From: MWBF01 sp040772005
Lineage (GTDB): Bacteria > Chloroflexota > Anaerolineae > CG2-30-64-16
Assembly: GCA_040772005.1 (NCBI GenBank)
Contig: JAXGYZ010000013.1
Coordinates: 1 to 64,000 of the forward strand
Length of the DNA stretch: 64,000 nucleotides
Direction of reading: 5' to 3'
Each line of letters begins with the position of its first letter. Within the stretch, counting starts at the first letter, position 1. The position numbers were made by a program, and so were the translations under genes. Under the pieces are notes generated by a model that was not told the DNA's origin, searched no databases, and was given only the letters and a program-made list of their open reading frames with translations. Shown here piece after piece: positions 17,868 to 25,366 of this stretch.

Positions 17868-19232
17868 TCACTGTGCCCCGAACAGCGCCAGGATCCGGGC
17901 GGTGTGGCGGATGCCCTTCTCGAACAGGTCAAGCCGGATGTTCTCATCCGGTGCGTGGACGCGACTGCCGGGGTGCCCGAAGCCGACCGTCGCAATGGGC
18001 ACGTGCAGGTGCTCGATGAAGGCATGGTTTGGGCCCGATCCACCGATCATGGGCACGACCACCATGTCGTGGGCGAAGACCCCGCGTGCCGCCTCGACCG
18101 TCAGGTGGATGAAGGGATCGTCCGGGTCCACGCGGCCCGGCGCCTCGCCGCCCATCAGCGTCACCTGCACATCACTGAAGCCCTCCGCGTCCAGGTGGCT
18201 GCGCAGCTTTGCCAGCACCTCTTCGGGGGTCTGGTTCGGCACCAGCCGGAAATCGACCTTCGCGCTCGCCTCCGCGGGGAGCACGGTCTTGGTCCCCGGC
18301 CCCTGGTAGCCGGCGGTCAGCCCGCAGATGGTGCAGGTCGGCTCGAACACCTCTGCCACCTTCAGCTCAAGCCCGCCTGTCATGCTGCGCAGGAAGCCGG
18401 GCAGTTCATAACGCCGGAGGTAGTCCTCCGCGGTGTCCGGCGCGGCAGCCAGCAGCTCCAGGTCGCGCGGGGTCGGCGGCACCACATTGTCGTAGTAGCC
18501 GGGAATACGGATGCGCTCGTCCCGCCCCTTGAGGCTGTTGAGCGCCCAGGTCAGCCGCCAGGCCGCATTTGGGAAGATGGACCCGCCCGTGCCGGAGTGG
18601 GCATCCTGTGCAGCCGTCTTGACGCGCAGCTCGACGTAGCAGATGCCGCGCATCCCGCAGTACTGGAGCGGCACATCGTTCGCGTCCACGCCGCCGAACT
18701 CCCAGATGCAGGCGTCGGAGGCAAGCCGGTCCTTGTGCGCGGCGACGAATTCAGGCAGGTGGATGCTGCCGATCTCCTCCTCGCCCTCGACCAGGAACTT
18801 GACGCGGCAGGGCAGGTCGCCCGTCGCCGCGAGCAGTGCATCCAGCGCAGCGATACGGCTGAACAGGTGGCCCTTGTCGTCGCTGACCCCGCGCGCATAC
18901 AGCGCGCCGTCGCGCACCGTGGGCTGGAAGGCCGGGGAGGTCCACAGCTCCAGCGGCTCCGCGGGCTGGACGTCGTAGTGATTATAGAAGATGAGGGTCT
19001 TGTCGCTGCGGCCGCCGCGTTCTGCGTAGACGACCGGATGACCGTCCGTCGGCATGATCTCCGCCTCGAAGCCGCGGCGCCGCAGCATGTCGGCCACGAA
19101 CGCCGCGCACTCGGCCATGCCTTCGCCCTGCGCGGCCACACTGGGCAGCGCGCACAGGTCCGACAGCTCCGCGATCCAGGCGTCCATGTGTGCGGTGATA
19201 TGGGCGTCCAGCCGGTTGAACAATTCGTCCAT
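17868..19232 (-). CDS. M20 family dipeptidase
   Basis: This 454-residue M20 metallopeptidase is of the dipeptidase type. Visible zinc-site motifs are YNHYDVQP, RGVSDDKGH, the catalytic EGEEEIGS, a mid-domain Asp region (WEFGGVD) and the C-terminal GSGPNHAF. The dimerisation lid domain lies between (AHSGTGGSIFPN). Residue count and motifs fit PepV/CNDP-like cytosolic enzymes that cleave dipeptides. It faces the same way as a second M20 gene and lies divergent from a peptide catabolic operon at 20.9 kb, which suggests a shared role in peptide use. AAGGGG precedes the ATG. Confidence 0.92.
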   Translation of the reverse strand: MDELFNRLDAHITAHMDAWIAELSDLCALPSVAAQGEGMAECAAFVADMLRRRGFEAEIMPTDGHPVVYAERGGRSDKTLIFYNHYDVQPAEPLELWTSPAFQPTVRDGALYARGVSDDKGHLFSRIAALDALLAATGDLPCRVKFLVEGEEEIGSIHLPEFVAAHKDRLASDACIWEFGGVDANDVPLQYCGMRGICYVELRVKTAAQDAHSGTGGSIFPNAAWRLTWALNSLKGRDERIRIPGYYDNVVPPTPRDLELLAAAPDTAEDYLRRYELPGFLRSMTGGLELKVAEVFEPTCTICGLTAGYQGPGTKTVLPAEASAKVDFRLVPNQTPEEVLAKLRSHLDAEGFSDVQVTLMGGEAPGRVDPDDPFIHLTVEAARGVFAHDMVVVPMIGGSGPNHAFIEHLHVPIATVGFGHPGSRVHAPDENIRLDLFEKGIRHTARILALFGAQ

Positions 19233-19261
19233 GATATCTACCCCTTGCTGTCAAATGTAGA

Positions 19262-19367
19262 GCGGATTGTCTCACGCAAAGACGCCAAGAACGCTAAGGA
19301 TTTTTATCTGCCGTAACGTCCAGTTCTTCGCCGTGTCTTTGCGCCTTTGCGTGAGCCAATCCGGGCC
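19262..19367. repeat. Word-tandem hairpin C (CGCAAAGACGC type)
   Basis: The left arm, beginning CGGATTGTCTCACGCAAAG, pairs with the right arm ending CTTTGCGTGAGCCAATCCG. The loop holds AT-rich sequence. It lies between the two M20 genes, ending 2 bp before the stop of the upstream one (19370). Confidence 0.7.
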
Positions 19368-19369
19368 TG

Positions 19370-20536
19370 TTATGCCGACGCCTGCCGCGCACGCAGCAGG
19401 CCTGCCAGCAGCGCGGCGCGCTCGGGCAGGGACGCGACGATGACATGCTCGTGCTGGGCATGGCTCCCATCGCCGTCGACGCCCAGCCCGTCCAGCGTCG
19501 GCACGCCCAGCGCGGACGTAAAGTTGCCGTCCGAGCCGCCGCCCGTCCCGGTCTCGTCCACCGACAAGCCGATCTCCAGTGCGATCGCTTGCGCAATGGC
19601 GAACAGCGCGACCGTCTGCGGCGTGCGCACCATCGGGGGCCGGTTCATGCCCCCGCGTACCTCGATGGTCGTGCCCGTCAGCCGCGGGGTCAGATGGTGC
19701 ATGTAGGTGTAGACGCGGTCCGCTTCCGCCGCGTTCATCACCCGCACATCCACGTGGGCCTGGGCCTGCGCGGGCACCACGTTGCTGCGCGTGCCGCCGC
19801 TCACGACACCCACGTTGACCGTCGTGCCGACCGCGTAATCCGTCAGCGCCTGGATGCTGATGATCTGGTAGGCCAGTTCCTCGATGGCGTTGACGCCTTC
19901 GTCGTGCGCCGCGCCGGCGTGGGCGGCCTTGCCCGTCACGATGACCTCGAAATCGCCCACCCCCTTGCGCCAGGTCTTAAGCGACCCACGCGGGGGGTGC
20001 GCCGGTTCGAGCACGTAGACTGCCCGATGCTGCTTCGCTTCCTCTTCGATCAACGGCCGCGAGGTGCGGCTGCCGGTCTCCTCGTCGGAGGTGACGAGCA
20101 GGGTGATGCGGCGCTCCGGCATCAGGCCCAGCTCCCGCAGGCTACGGATCGCCCAGACGGCGTTGACGATGCCGCCCTTCATGTCGAACGCGCCCGGTCC
20201 GTAGAGGCGGCCGCCTTCTACGCGGACCGGACGTTGCGCGATCGTGCCTGTGTCCCAGACCGTGTCCATGTGCGTCAGCAGGAGCAGGCCGTCGCCTGAC
20301 GCCTGGCCTGCGCCCCACCGGGCGCGGAGATGGTTGCCCGCGCTCGCCTGTGTCTGAACGTCAACTGCGGCCCCTATCGTGCGGAGTTGCTCGGCCAGCA
20401 CCGCGCCGAGCCGATCGATGGCCGCCTTGTCGCTGGTGGGCGACTCCAATTCAACAAGCTGTTGCAGATGCGCGACCATCTCATCCTGGTGCTCGCGCAG
20501 GTAGGCGAGGATGCGTTGGTTTTCGGTTTCCGCCAT
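19370..20536 (-). CDS. M20 family metallopeptidase, glutamate carboxypeptidase/ArgE-DapE type
   Basis: This 388-residue zinc peptidase is of the CPG2/ArgE branch. The motifs are LLTHMDTVWDTG, GAFDMKGGIV, VTSDEETGS (catalytic Glu), the lid His (HAGAAHDEGVNA) and TGGGSDGNF. It likely removes a C-terminal glutamate or deacylates an amino acid; substrate not determinable. Start 20536 follows GAGGGGAG. Upstream in-frame codons run into the 174-bp repeat and are not coding. Confidence 0.9.
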   Translation of the reverse strand: MAETENQRILAYLREHQDEMVAHLQQLVELESPTSDKAAIDRLGAVLAEQLRTIGAAVDVQTQASAGNHLRARWGAGQASGDGLLLLTHMDTVWDTGTIAQRPVRVEGGRLYGPGAFDMKGGIVNAVWAIRSLRELGLMPERRITLLVTSDEETGSRTSRPLIEEEAKQHRAVYVLEPAHPPRGSLKTWRKGVGDFEVIVTGKAAHAGAAHDEGVNAIEELAYQIISIQALTDYAVGTTVNVGVVSGGTRSNVVPAQAQAHVDVRVMNAAEADRVYTYMHHLTPRLTGTTIEVRGGMNRPPMVRTPQTVALFAIAQAIALEIGLSVDETGTGGGSDGNFTSALGVPTLDGLGVDGDGSHAQHEHVIVASLPERAALLAGLLRARQASA

Positions 20537-20564
20537 TGTGACACTCCCCTCTCTGGATGGCCGC

Positions 20565-20573
20565 AGTGTACCA
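20565..20573 (-). promoter_or_regulatory. Possible extended -10 for M20 peptidase gene
   Basis: On the minus strand TGG-TACACT gives an extended -10 about 30 bp upstream of the ATG at 20536. The -35 region is poor and would fall at the edge of the 174-bp repeat. Confidence 0.4.
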
Positions 20574-20611
20574 CGAACGGGCGTGGTTTGGAACACGAAG
20601 GGGCGAAGGTG

Positions 20612-20785
20612 CAGGGCGAAATCATGTTGCACTCGTGCCTTCTGCCTGGCAGTTGAAACTGCGGCTACCACTGCAAAACCGACCTGCGTCGGTTAGTTTC
20701 CAGTCTGCGAAGGCAGACTTCGCAACGGTAGCCGCAACTTCAGTTGCCGGGTGGGTTCACCTGATGCACTCTGAAACCGCCCTGG
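20612..20785. repeat. 174-bp palindromic repeat, copy 2
   Basis: It matches copy 1 (17682-17855), differing at only two visible positions near its right end, in direct orientation. Together with the promoters on either side it makes up the 378-bp gene-free gap 20537-20914. Confidence 0.85.
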
Positions 20786-20825
20786 CGAAGGTGACGGAGG
20801 ACGCGAAGCACGAATAACGCGCAGT

Positions 20826-20854
20826 TTGACAGGGCGGCCTCTCTGGGCCACAAT
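20826..20854 (+). promoter_or_regulatory. Promoter of the dipeptide epimerase operon
   Basis: TTGACA (20826-20831), a 17-bp spacer, and CACAAT (20849-20854). This gives a leader of about 54 nt to the ATG at 20915. Confidence 0.6.
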
Positions 20855-20914
20855 GCAGCCGTTTACGGCGAAGTCACAACCCGGGACCGCCGCCATCATT
20901 CACACGGAGCAACC

Positions 20915-21946
20915 ATGCGTCTGAACTGGCAGCCGCTTACCCTGCAACTGCGCAACCCATTCCGCCTCTCCTACGGTGTCAGCGACACGCGGCGCGTCTT
21001 CTGGCTCCGGCTGACCGACGACGCGGGGGTCGAGGGCTGGGGCGAGGCCGCGATCCCGCCCTATTACGGTGTCTCCGACGAGGCGATGACCGCGTATTGG
21101 ACAGCGGTAGCCGCGCGCGATGATCCCCTGCCGGAACGGTTCGAGGACATTCCCGCGTGGGTCGGAAGTGACGGGCCTGCGCCCGCGCGCTGTGCGCTGG
21201 ACCTCGCGCTGCACGACCGGCTGGCGAGGCAGATCGGGCTCCCGCTCTGGCAGTTGCTGGGTGTGCCGCAGCCGCCTCCCCTCGCAACCTGCTTCACCAT
21301 CGCCATTGCCGAACCGGCAGAGATGGGCCGTCTGGCGGTCGAATCCAGCCGCTTCGCCGCGCTCAAGATCAAGCTCGGCTCGGATGATGACTTTGCCCGG
21401 CTGGCCGCGGTGCGCGCCGCGCGACCCGATGCGCGGCTCCGGCTGGATGCCAACGCAGGCTGGCAGCGCGACGAGGCGGTGGCCCTGGTCGACCGGCTGG
21501 CGCAGTTCGACCTCGAGCTCATCGAGCAGCCCGTCGCGAAGGATGACATTGCGGGACTGGGGTATGTGCAAGCGCGTACGGCCATCCCGGTTGTGGCGGA
21601 CGAGTCATGCCAGACCCTGGCGGACGTGGAGGCGCTGGCTGCGGCAGGCGTCCGCGCTATCAACCTCAAGCTGATGAAGGCGGGCGGGTTGGGGCCGGGG
21701 CTGGCGATGCTGCGCCGTGCGCAGGCACTCGGCTTGCAGGTGATGCTCGGCTGCATGGTCGAGACTTCGCTCGGCGTGACCGCGATGGCGCACCTCGCAG
21801 GGCTGGCCGACTGGCTCGATCTGGACGGCCCGCTGCTGATTGCCAACGATCCCTTCGTGGGTTTACACTATGATGAACGGGGCGGCATCCACGTGCCCAC
21901 TGAACCGGGCACCGGCGTGACGCTGCGGGACCGAACGACAGCATAA
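20915..21946 (+). CDS. Dipeptide epimerase (L-Ala-D/L-Glu epimerase type, enolase superfamily)
   Basis: This 343-residue enolase-superfamily protein is of the muconate-lactonising subgroup. The catalytic KIK (ALKIKLG), the metal ligands DAN, IEQP and VADES, and the second Lys (NLKLMKAGG) are all present, followed by GCMVETSLG. This set identifies dipeptide epimerases such as YkfB/YcjG, which interconvert L-Ala-D-Glu and L-Ala-L-Glu from murein. It leads an operon with an M19 dipeptidase and an NlpC/P60 hydrolase, which supports murein peptide as substrate. Confidence 0.9.
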   Translation: MRLNWQPLTLQLRNPFRLSYGVSDTRRVFWLRLTDDAGVEGWGEAAIPPYYGVSDEAMTAYWTAVAARDDPLPERFEDIPAWVGSDGPAPARCALDLALHDRLARQIGLPLWQLLGVPQPPPLATCFTIAIAEPAEMGRLAVESSRFAALKIKLGSDDDFARLAAVRAARPDARLRLDANAGWQRDEAVALVDRLAQFDLELIEQPVAKDDIAGLGYVQARTAIPVVADESCQTLADVEALAAAGVRAINLKLMKAGGLGPGLAMLRRAQALGLQVMLGCMVETSLGVTAMAHLAGLADWLDLDGPLLIANDPFVGLHYDERGGIHVPTEPGTGVTLRDRTTA

Positions 21947-21957
21947 GAGGTACACCC

Positions 21958-23037
21958 ATGCGATTCTTCGATGCTCATTGCGATGCGGTCATGCACAGCT
22001 ACGACGGCCCGTTCGACTTTGTCGACGGCGATATGCGGCCGGAGGGCACGCGCTCCCACGTCGACCTGCCCCGGCTGGAGGCGGGCGGCCACTGCGTCCA
22101 GCTCTTTGCGGTCTTTGCTTCACAGCGTTATCACGGCGAGCGTGACGTTCGCCTGCTGGCGCGCAAGGCTATCGCCACCATCCACGGCTGGGCTGCGGCC
22201 TCGGCAGGCCGGCTGCACCTGATCCGCACCGCCGCCGACCTGCGCGCTGCGTGCGCGGTCGATGCGCCGACCCTCGGCAGTGCGCCGACCCTCGGTGCCT
22301 TGATCGGCATGGAAGGGGCAGACCCGCTGGCGGACGCGGAGGAGCTGCGGGAGTTCAGCGATCTGGGCGTGCGGCTCGTCATTCCGGCGTGGGATGACAA
22401 CCACTTCTCCGGCACTGTGTTCGGCGGCGGCGGGGGCTTGAGCGACGAGGGGCGCAAGCTGATTCTCCTGGCCGAGGAACTCCGCGTGATGGTGGATGTC
22501 TCGCACGCTTCGGACGCGGCCTTCGAGGAGATTGTCGGGCTGACGCGCCGGCCATTCGTGGCCTCCCACTCGAACTGCCGCACCGTGAGCGCCAGCCCGC
22601 GCAACCTGACGGACGCGCAGATCCGGACGCTGGCGGACCGCGGCGGGGTCATGGGCCTCAACTTCGCGCCCGACTTCCTGGACGCGGACTACCTGGCCGC
22701 GTGGAATGACCTCATGGCCCCCATGAAGGACATGGACCCCGCTGAACAGCAGAAGTACCGGACGGAGGTGGGGCCGCGCGTGGCCGCCATCCCGCTGCCT
22801 GGGCTGGATGCCATCGTGCGCCAGGCACGGCACGCGGTGGACATCGGCGGTGAGGCGTGTCTCGGCCTGGGGGGAGACCTGGACGGTATCGGCGCCATAC
22901 CGACCGGCCTGACCGGGGCGCAGGACTACCCGCGCGTCGCGGAGGCCTTGTCCGCGGGCGGCTTCACCGAACGCCAGGTGGAGCTCATATGCTATGGCAA
23001 CATGCTGCGCGTGTTCGGGGAGATACTGCCGGAATGA
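21958..23037 (+). CDS. M19 family (membrane/renal-type) dipeptidase
   Basis: This 359-residue zinc dipeptidase has the M19 motifs: DAHCDAVMHS (H-x-D metal pair), GMEGADPL (bridging Glu), a His in VDVSHASD, ASHSNCRTV and GGDLDGIG. It has no signal peptide and appears cytosolic. M19 enzymes cleave dipeptides, including those with a D-residue at the second position. That fits a role after epimerisation or murein peptide cleavage. AGAGG precedes the ATG. The stop codon is the first base triplet of hairpin D. Confidence 0.92.
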   Translation: MRFFDAHCDAVMHSYDGPFDFVDGDMRPEGTRSHVDLPRLEAGGHCVQLFAVFASQRYHGERDVRLLARKAIATIHGWAAASAGRLHLIRTAADLRAACAVDAPTLGSAPTLGALIGMEGADPLADAEELREFSDLGVRLVIPAWDDNHFSGTVFGGGGGLSDEGRKLILLAEELRVMVDVSHASDAAFEEIVGLTRRPFVASHSNCRTVSASPRNLTDAQIRTLADRGGVMGLNFAPDFLDADYLAAWNDLMAPMKDMDPAEQQKYRTEVGPRVAAIPLPGLDAIVRQARHAVDIGGEACLGLGGDLDGIGAIPTGLTGAQDYPRVAEALSAGGFTERQVELICYGNMLRVFGEILPE

Positions 23038-23113
23038 ACCGCGAAGACGCGAAGAGCGCAAAGACAATATGAGATAAAGAAAGTCTTCGCGTCCTTTGCG
23101 TCTTCGCGGTTCA
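23035..23113. repeat. Word-tandem hairpin D (GAACCGCGAAGACGC type)
   Basis: Perfect 16-bp ends (TGAACCGCGAAGACGC and its complement) and imperfect inner arms enclose an AT-rich loop. The TGA of the M19 gene is the first three bases of the element. Confidence 0.8.
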
Positions 23114-23145
23114 ATTTGGCGCGGTTCAAAAGCGAGGTAACAATC

Positions 23146-24159
23146 ATGTTGGATGACATCAGGCGGGCGCTGGTCGATCTGAGCCGCCCATTCAGTGATA
23201 CACGGACACATTATTGCCAGGTCGAGGCCGCGGCGCTTGACGATGGACGCTGCGCACTGGCCGGTGCAGTGCTGGACGACACAACCCTGGTCGCACTGCT
23301 GGCCGGGCTGACTGCGCGCTTTTCTACCGTCCACTTCGAGCCGGCAGGCGTACGGGTGCTGCGGGCTGCGCAGCCGCAGGCTGCCGCAGTCGGCACGAAC
23401 CTGACCGGATTGTACGCCAAACCCTCATTTCTCGCGGAGCAGGTCAGCCAGTTGCTCAACGGCTGGCTGCTCGAAATCCTGATGACCGAGGGCCGGTGGG
23501 CGTTCGTGCGCCAGTCGGATGGCTATCTGGGCTGGGCCTATGCGCCGTATCTTGTGCCCGCGCACGGCTGTGCATTCAGCCATCTCGTCAGCGCACCCGT
23601 CAGCCTGCTGCACGCCGAACCGCACGGCTCCGCGCCTCTGGTCAGCCGCATCATGGGCGGCACCGCGGTCGCGGTGGATGCCATCGACGCCGCGTGGGTT
23701 CACGTGGTGCTCGCGGGTGATGATGCCGGGTGGATCCCCGCGGCGGATGTGCGCGCGTTCAGCACGCTGCCGCACGACACGGACACGCGGCGGCGGCAGT
23801 TGCTGGCCGACGCCGTGCGCTTTATCGGCGTGCCCTACCTGTGGGGCGGGTGCTCCGCGCTGGGCATCGACTGCTCCGGCTTCTTGCAGCTCTTGCACCG
23901 GCTGGCCGGGGTGACGCTGCCGCGCGACGCCGACATGCAGTTCGATGCGGGCCGGCCCGTTGCGGAGTCGTTCGAGCCGGGCGACCTGCTCTTCTTCGGT
24001 GAGTTGGGCGAGAAGCGCAGCATCACGCACGTCGCGCTGAGCCTGGGCGGCTGGCACATCATCCACTCGTCGCGCTCACGCAACGGGGTGCGCCAGGACA
24101 ATGTGCAGGCTGTCGAGCATCTGCGGGAGACTTTTGTCGGAGCCAGGCGCTTCATATGA
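23146..24159 (+). CDS. SH3-domain NlpC/P60 (C40) peptidase, YkfC-like
   Basis: This 337-residue protein has N-terminal SH3-like regions (about residues 80-200) and a C-terminal NlpC/P60 domain. The domain has catalytic Cys in GIDCSGFLQ and His in SITHVALSLG with the following W-H-I-I-H. YkfC-type enzymes cut gamma-D-Glu-diamino acid bonds in murein peptides. No signal peptide is visible, so it should act on imported peptides. Start 23146 follows GAGGTAA; an upstream TTG at 23116 lies next to hairpin D. Its stop overlaps the next start (ATGA at 24156). Confidence 0.9.
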   Translation: MLDDIRRALVDLSRPFSDTRTHYCQVEAAALDDGRCALAGAVLDDTTLVALLAGLTARFSTVHFEPAGVRVLRAAQPQAAAVGTNLTGLYAKPSFLAEQVSQLLNGWLLEILMTEGRWAFVRQSDGYLGWAYAPYLVPAHGCAFSHLVSAPVSLLHAEPHGSAPLVSRIMGGTAVAVDAIDAAWVHVVLAGDDAGWIPAADVRAFSTLPHDTDTRRRQLLADAVRFIGVPYLWGGCSALGIDCSGFLQLLHRLAGVTLPRDADMQFDAGRPVAESFEPGDLLFFGELGEKRSITHVALSLGGWHIIHSSRSRNGVRQDNVQAVEHLRETFVGARRFI

Positions 24160-25271
24160 CCGACCACCTGATGGAAAGCCCGCCCGCAGCGCGTACGCTC
24201 ATCGACGGCCGCTGGCGCGACTACTTCTCAGGCTGTAGCTACCTGGGGTTGCCCGGCCATCCCGGGCTGGTTGCCGCGGCGGTGGAGGCCCTGCAGCGCT
24301 ACGGACTGACCACCTCGACGTCGCGCGGCGGCTACGGCGAGCATCCGGTTTACCGTGCTGTCGAGGCTGCGGCTGCGCGTTTCTTCGGCACTGAGGCTGC
24401 CACCTACTACGTCTCAGCGTATCTGGGGAGCGTTGCGCTGCTGCAGGCGCTGATGGGCGAGTACGAGCGCATCTTTGTCGATGAGGCGGCTCATTTCAGC
24501 GTGCGTGATGCGATCGCCACAGCGCGTGTGCCATCACACTTGTTCCGTCATCTCGATCCGGCTGACCTGGCGGTGCAACTCCGAACACACCTGGCCCCGC
24601 GCGAGCGGCCACTGGTCCTGACTGATGGCATCTTCCCCATCTCCGGCGAGATCGCGCCTGCGGCGGACTACGTGCGGGTGCTGACCGCGTATGAAGGCGC
24701 GCTGCTATGCCTGGATGATGCACACGCCACCGGCGTCATCGGGACGCAGGGGCGCGGGACGGTCGAATACACGCAGGCAACAGCGGCTTCGGCTGGCGTG
24801 CGGGTCTTCACCGCGCATACGTTCAGCAAGGCACTGGGGGGCCACGGCGGCCTGGTTGCAGGTGATGCGGCCTTCATCGCGCAGGTCGGGCGGAGCGCTG
24901 TTGCGCTCAGCGCGAGCAGTCCCCCGCCGATTCCCGCGGCGGCGGCGTCGGCCTGGGCGCTGGATTTCGTCGCTGCGCACCCGGAGCGCCGCACCGCGCT
25001 ATGGGCGAACGTGGCCCGGGCGCGCGCCGGTTTCCGTGCCTTGGGCTGGACGCTGGAAGAGAGCCCCTCGCCGATCATCTGCCTGCGGGCGCGGCCCGGC
25101 CTGGACCTGGCGCGCATGCAGGCGGAGTTGTTCGAGCGAGATATCTGCGTCGCCCATGTCACGCGCTATTCCAGCACACCCGCGGGCGGTGCGCTGCGCG
25201 TCGCCATCTTTGCGACGCACAGCGCCGAGCAGATCGACCGGCTGCTGGCTGAGGTCGCGGTGCTGGCGTAG
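24156..25271 (+). CDS. PLP-dependent alpha-oxoamine synthase-like protein (KBL/AONS family)
   Basis: This 371-residue fold-type I PLP enzyme belongs to the alpha-oxoamine synthase family (2-amino-3-ketobutyrate ligase, BioF, serine palmitoyltransferase). The motifs are DDAHATGVIG, the Schiff-base Lys in HTFSKALGG, and the Gly-rich STSRGGYGEH. It is translationally coupled to the NlpC/P60 gene, so a job in breaking down or condensing a released amino acid is more likely than biotin synthesis. No other bio genes are nearby. The exact reaction is unknown. Confidence 0.82.
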   Translation: MTDHLMESPPAARTLIDGRWRDYFSGCSYLGLPGHPGLVAAAVEALQRYGLTTSTSRGGYGEHPVYRAVEAAAARFFGTEAATYYVSAYLGSVALLQALMGEYERIFVDEAAHFSVRDAIATARVPSHLFRHLDPADLAVQLRTHLAPRERPLVLTDGIFPISGEIAPAADYVRVLTAYEGALLCLDDAHATGVIGTQGRGTVEYTQATAASAGVRVFTAHTFSKALGGHGGLVAGDAAFIAQVGRSAVALSASSPPPIPAAAASAWALDFVAAHPERRTALWANVARARAGFRALGWTLEESPSPIICLRARPGLDLARMQAELFERDICVAHVTRYSSTPAGGALRVAIFATHSAEQIDRLLAEVAVLA

Positions 25272-25314
25272 ACGCAGTCTTGCGCCACACCGGCGGTGCG
25301 CACTCACAAAACAA

Positions 25315-25343
25315 ATGGGGCCTGTGTGCAACACAGGCCCCAT
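25315..25343 (-). terminator. Rho-independent terminator of phosphofructokinase gene
   Basis: A perfect 13-bp stem (ATGGGGCCTGTGT / ACACAGGCCCCAT) with a 3-nt loop is followed on the minus strand by TTGTTTTG. It lies 24 bp beyond the PFK stop and may also end the plus-strand operon. Confidence 0.85.
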
Positions 25344-25366
25344 CTGCTTATCGATCCGTTGCGGCG

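Noticed and set aside
17705..18019. Open frame across repeat copy 1 and the M20 3' end, and its twin at 20557-20817
   Set aside because: The matching peptide comes only from the 174-bp repeat; it is palindromic DNA, not a conserved protein.
23035..23113. CRISPR-like repeat units in the word-tandem elements
   Set aside because: The words are short, adjacent, and paired with a complementary copy; there are no regular spacers and no cas genes.
24156..25271. BioF in biotin synthesis
   Set aside because: No bio genes nearby, and it is overlapped with a murein peptidase gene; a general oxoamine-synthase-like call is safer.
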